Assembly (NCBI GenBank): GCA_025937785.1
Contig: JAICQQ010000079.1
Coordinates: forward strand, 1-33,482
From: Polyangiaceae bacterium
GTDB lineage: Bacteria > Myxococcota_A > Polyangia > Polyangiales > Polyangiaceae
DNA: 33,482 bases
Reading direction: 5' to 3'
Shown here piece by piece: positions 31,219 through 33,482 of this stretch (positions are counted from its first letter, which is position 1; each line of letters begins with the position of its first letter). Under the pieces are notes generated by a model. That model was not told the origin of the DNA and searched no databases. It saw nothing but the letters and a program-made list of their open reading frames with translations. Made by a program: the position numbers and the translations under genes.

Positions 31219-32573
31219 ACCAAGGCGGCGGTTATTTTCGAGGACGAGCGGGGCGGCGGGATCGTCTCCGGCGTCGGCTTGCCGGTCACCAACTCGACGG
31301 TCTCGACGTGGCGTTCGTCTGCCTTGATCACCGACAGCTCGAGCCCGAATGCTTGCAGCTTCGCCCCCACCTCCGGGACCCGACCGGCCTGTTCTACGAC
31401 TAGACCGCCAAGCGACACGTAGTCACCGTCATCGGGCAGGTCCGTTCCCAGGTAGCGATTCAGATCCGCCACGGGGATACGGGCGTCCACGGCGAGCCGC
31501 CCGTTGCCGAGATCGACGATGGGGGGGTCGTCGGCGTCGTGCTCGTCCTGAATGTCGCCGACGATTTCTTCGATCACGTCTTCGAGGGTGACGATGCCCG
31601 CGAAGCCTCCGAATTCGTCGATCACCACGGCCAAGTGATGGCGGCCGACGCGCATGTCCTTCAGCACCGTGGAAGCGGGTTGACTGTCGGGCACGAACAC
31701 CACCGGCTGGCGCAACATCGACGCGAGTTCGGTAGCGTCGCTCACGGTGCCGGTCTCGGCGAGGCGATGCATGAGATCTTTGACGTGCAGGATGCCGACG
31801 ACGTTATCCACGCCTTCTTGATAAACCGGGTAGCGGGAGTGCTGTGTTTCTGCAATGATCTTCAATACATTGCTGATCGAGGTGTCGACGGCGATCGAGG
31901 TGACCTGAGTCCTCGGCACCATCACGTCTTCGGCAGTCAGGTCGCCGAAGTCGAGCACGTTGCGGATCATCTCGGATTGCTCGTGGTCGAGCGCACCCGT
32001 CAGCTCCCCCTTGTTCACGATGATTTCGACTTCGGCCTCGGTGACACCGTCGGGCGCTTCGGACGGAGCGTCGATGGGGGGTAAGAAGCGCCGCGCCAGC
32101 AGGGCGATAGCGTCGGCGATCGGCGCGACCAACCACTCGACGGGACGCAGCAACCTCAGCAAGAAGAGCGTGGCGCGCTCGGGGTTTCGCGTCACGACGG
32201 CGCGCGCAATTTCGCTGGGGATCGCGTAGGCGAGCGCTGTCAAGAGCGCGGCTGCAGCGATCTTCGCCGCTCCTGCGAGGGGCAGGGTCGGGTAGAGCAG
32301 CAGCGCACTCACGGCTACACACAACACCCGCAGGAACAACCAACGAGCCTCGATGGTGGTGTCACGCCGCACGTAGCGTTCGATGGCTCGGCGGTCCGCT
32401 CCATCCAGACGTTCTTGCAGGGCGGCGAGGCGCGCCCCGGAGAGGGCGGCCACTGCAGCGCTGGCGGCGGCGAACACCGCGGCGGTAGCGGCGGGCAGTA
32501 AAGCGAGGAGCAGATAAATGGGCTGTTCTGGTGGGTCCGCGTCCAAATCGGGATTCGGGCGCCTTCTGAGCAC
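31188..32573 (-). CDS. CorC/HlyC-type membrane protein with CBS domains
   Basis: About 461 aa from the GTG at 32573; the start is uncertain, since a TTG at 32546 and an ATG at 32657 are alternatives. Up to four membrane segments lie in the first ~160 residues (IYLLLALLPAATAAVFAAAS, WLFLRVLCVAVSALLLYPTL and two more), giving the N-terminal CNNM/DUF21-like domain in divergent form. A CBS pair follows (VDTSISNVLKIIAETQHSRY; PASTVLKDMRVGRHHLAVVI) after the signature EDVMVPRTQV. The end is a CorC_HlyC domain (LGGLVVEQAGRVPEVGAKLQ). Related proteins affect magnesium or cobalt transport. The ATG at 32657 would share four bases with the divergent gene. Confidence 0.85.
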   Translation of the reverse strand: MLRRRPNPDLDADPPEQPIYLLLALLPAATAAVFAAASAAVAALSGARLAALQERLDGADRRAIERYVRRDTTIEARWLFLRVLCVAVSALLLYPTLPLAGAAKIAAAALLTALAYAIPSEIARAVVTRNPERATLFLLRLLRPVEWLVAPIADAIALLARRFLPPIDAPSEAPDGVTEAEVEIIVNKGELTGALDHEQSEMIRNVLDFGDLTAEDVMVPRTQVTSIAVDTSISNVLKIIAETQHSRYPVYQEGVDNVVGILHVKDLMHRLAETGTVSDATELASMLRQPVVFVPDSQPASTVLKDMRVGRHHLAVVIDEFGGFAGIVTLEDVIEEIVGDIQDEHDADDPPIVDLGNGRLAVDARIPVADLNRYLGTDLPDDGDYVSLGGLVVEQAGRVPEVGAKLQAFGLELSVIKADERHVETVELVTGKPTPETIPPPRSSSKITAALVQPPRSVQGG

Positions 32574-32641
32574 CCCTCCTGGAACGAATTTCTTAGCGGA
32601 AGCGTGCGGGGGTGCGCAACCCATCCGCCGTCCAGCCCGAC

Positions 32642-32648
32642 GGAGGGA
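32642..32648 (+). promoter_or_regulatory. Shine-Dalgarno GGAGGGA for the start at 32656
   Basis: GGAGGGA lies seven bases before ATG 32656 and supports this start despite the low-complexity N-terminus that follows. Confidence 0.65.
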
Positions 32649-32655
32649 GTGATCC

Positions 32656-33315
32656 ATGACGCTCCCACTCGGCCCCAGCGGTCGTCCGAATTCCAGCAAC
32701 ACTCCCCCTACGGCCCCCGCCACCCGCGCGAGTTCTATCCCTCGTTCCGAAGGCTTCTCAGCGGTTATGCGAGCAAAGCAAGAAGCAAGCCGGATGCACG
32801 CCGGTTTCGCGGTCGGGGGACGACCCGGAACTCCACTCGGATCCATGTTCCTCAGCGTAGCGCCGGGCGAAAAAACCATCGGCCCGCGGGGCGACCCAGT
32901 GGCGGGGGGGCGGGATCGCGACGAATTCCAGCAGAGCGGTCATGAAGGCCAGCAGGTTGGAGCTCCCGACGGGCGCTTGCTTTGGGTCGACCCTCTGCAG
33001 CGGGTGCTGGCTCATTCGGCCCCTCCGCCCGAGTCGGCGGTACCACACGTCACGCACCCGGCGCTGGCCATGGGCGAGCTGTGGAGGGGGGTGCGCCGCA
33101 TCGCCTGGGGCGGGGACCGCCAGCGAAGCGTTGCCTACATCGAGCTGGGTGCCGGCGAGCTGAACGGCGCGTGCTTGACGCTCGAAGCTCGCGGCGGCTC
33201 CGTGTCGCTCGTGGTCGACCTGCCTCCCGGCGCCTCGGGTGCCGGTTGGGCTGAGCGCCTCGCCGATCGACTCGCGCGTCGCGGCCTCGAGGTGCAGAGC
33301 GTCGAAGTCCGTTAG
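32656..33315 (+). CDS. Protein with FliK/YscP-like C-terminal domain
   Basis: 219 aa. The first ~135 residues are Ser/Pro/Gly-rich and look unstructured. Residues ~140-219 form a compact domain: RRIAWGGDRQRSVAYIELGA, then GELNGACLTLEARGGSVSLV and WAERLADRLARRGLEVQSVE. The order (strand, LG-x-L, strand with acidic-Gly turn, strand, helix, then G-L-x-V) resembles the C-terminus of flagellar hook-length control (FliK) or type III needle-length (YscP/HpaP) proteins. Such proteins are exported rulers with disordered N-termini, which fits. No other flagellar or secretion gene lies in the window, so this is tentative. Confidence 0.5.
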   Translation: MTLPLGPSGRPNSSNTPPTAPATRASSIPRSEGFSAVMRAKQEASRMHAGFAVGGRPGTPLGSMFLSVAPGEKTIGPRGDPVAGGRDRDEFQQSGHEGQQVGAPDGRLLWVDPLQRVLAHSAPPPESAVPHVTHPALAMGELWRGVRRIAWGGDRQRSVAYIELGAGELNGACLTLEARGGSVSLVVDLPPGASGAGWAERLADRLARRGLEVQSVEVR

Positions 33316-33360
33316 GACAATGAATCGAAATTACTTTGGCAACTTGCTGAAGTGGGAGGG

Positions 33361-33392
33361 CTCACCGCAGAGTTCGCAGAGCGCGCCGAGGG
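33361..33392 (-). repeat. 32-nt dispersed repeat, copy 2, behind GxxExxY stop
   Basis: Reverse complement of 188-219 with one mismatch. On the minus strand it begins one base after the TAA of the GxxExxY gene, so it forms the immediate 3' flank of that gene. Confidence 0.75.
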
Positions 33393-33393
33393 T

Positions 33394-33482
33394 TTACTCG
33401 GAAAGCTCGTTGACGAGCCTGCGGATGCCACTCTTGAGAAGCTTCACATTGAAGTTGATCAGCAGGCCAACGTGACGGCCAG
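33394..33482 (-). CDS. GxxExxY protein, C-terminal end (runs off right edge)
   Basis: The last 28 codons are in the window: GRHVGLLINFNVKLLKSGIR followed by RLVNELSE and TAA at 33394-33396. This is the conserved end of GxxExxY proteins (PDDEXK_3-type, PF13366), where (V/A)GLLINFN and the later lysine and GI(R/K)R are constant. The function of the family is unsettled; a nuclease-like fold has been proposed. The N-terminal part with the GxxExxY motif lies outside. The gene converges on the FliK-like gene 78 bases away. Confidence 0.8.
   Translation of the reverse strand, partial: GRHVGLLINFNVKLLKSGIRRLVNELSE

Noticed and set aside
33239..33475. Plus-strand 78-codon frame at the right edge
   Set aside because: Shadow of the FliK-like gene end and antisense to the GxxExxY gene.

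Overview
The window is GC-rich, densely coded DNA on both strands. It most resembles a myxobacterium (Myxococcota, probably Polyangia). The grounds are the base composition, frequent GTG/TTG starts, a bactofilin, many short lipoproteins, stand-alone response regulators (a REC-GGDEF protein and an NtrC-type protein), and an intergenic repeat next to a GxxExxY gene. This placement is inferred from style and gene content; there is no rRNA in the window to confirm it.

Layout. 1-219: fragment of an IS1380-like transposase and one copy of a 32-nt repeat. 284-6330 (-): gltB-gltD, NADPH glutamate synthase. 6628-8399: a TPR lipoprotein (+), then a bactofilin and a small lipoprotein (-). 8676-10595 (+): an LptD/OstA-like outer-membrane protein divergent from the bactofilin. 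10664-14730 (+): a signalling run of REC-GGDEF, a sigma54-dependent regulator and a TolC-like channel. 14769-16634 (-): a protein with a Lys-rich start, a very long charged helix, a proline run and a Fic domain whose catalytic His position is Phe. 16883-18260 (-): methionine aminopeptidase and a lipoprotein. 18537-19415 (+): an exported protein of unknown function. 19566-19874 (-): a NifU-like protein with one of the two usual cysteines.

20057-23324 (+) is a ribosome and RNA-modification operon: rpsP, khpA, rimM, trmD, a SPOUT methyltransferase and an LpxL-type acyltransferase, with several 4-11 nt overlaps. The rplS gene that usually follows trmD is absent. A hairpin with a T-run closes the operon, and a DUF72 protein and a degenerate gamma-glutamyltranspeptidase-like protein follow. 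25119-29702 (-) holds rpmB (cysteine-free L28), an N-formylglutamate amidohydrolase-like gene, a XerC/D recombinase and trpC-trpD-trpG. 30052-31170 (+) is a single-pass membrane protein. 31188-32573 (-) is a CorC/HlyC-type CBS protein. 32656-33315 (+) is a protein with a FliK/YscP-like C-terminus. The window ends inside a GxxExxY gene (-), with a second copy of the 32-nt repeat just after its stop.

Most of the window is core metabolism (glutamate, tryptophan) and translation. The items most worth a second look are the Fic pseudoenzyme candidate with its charged-helix arm, the GxxExxY-associated repeat at both ends, the single-cysteine NifU-like protein, and the coupled c-di-GMP/sigma54/TolC cluster.
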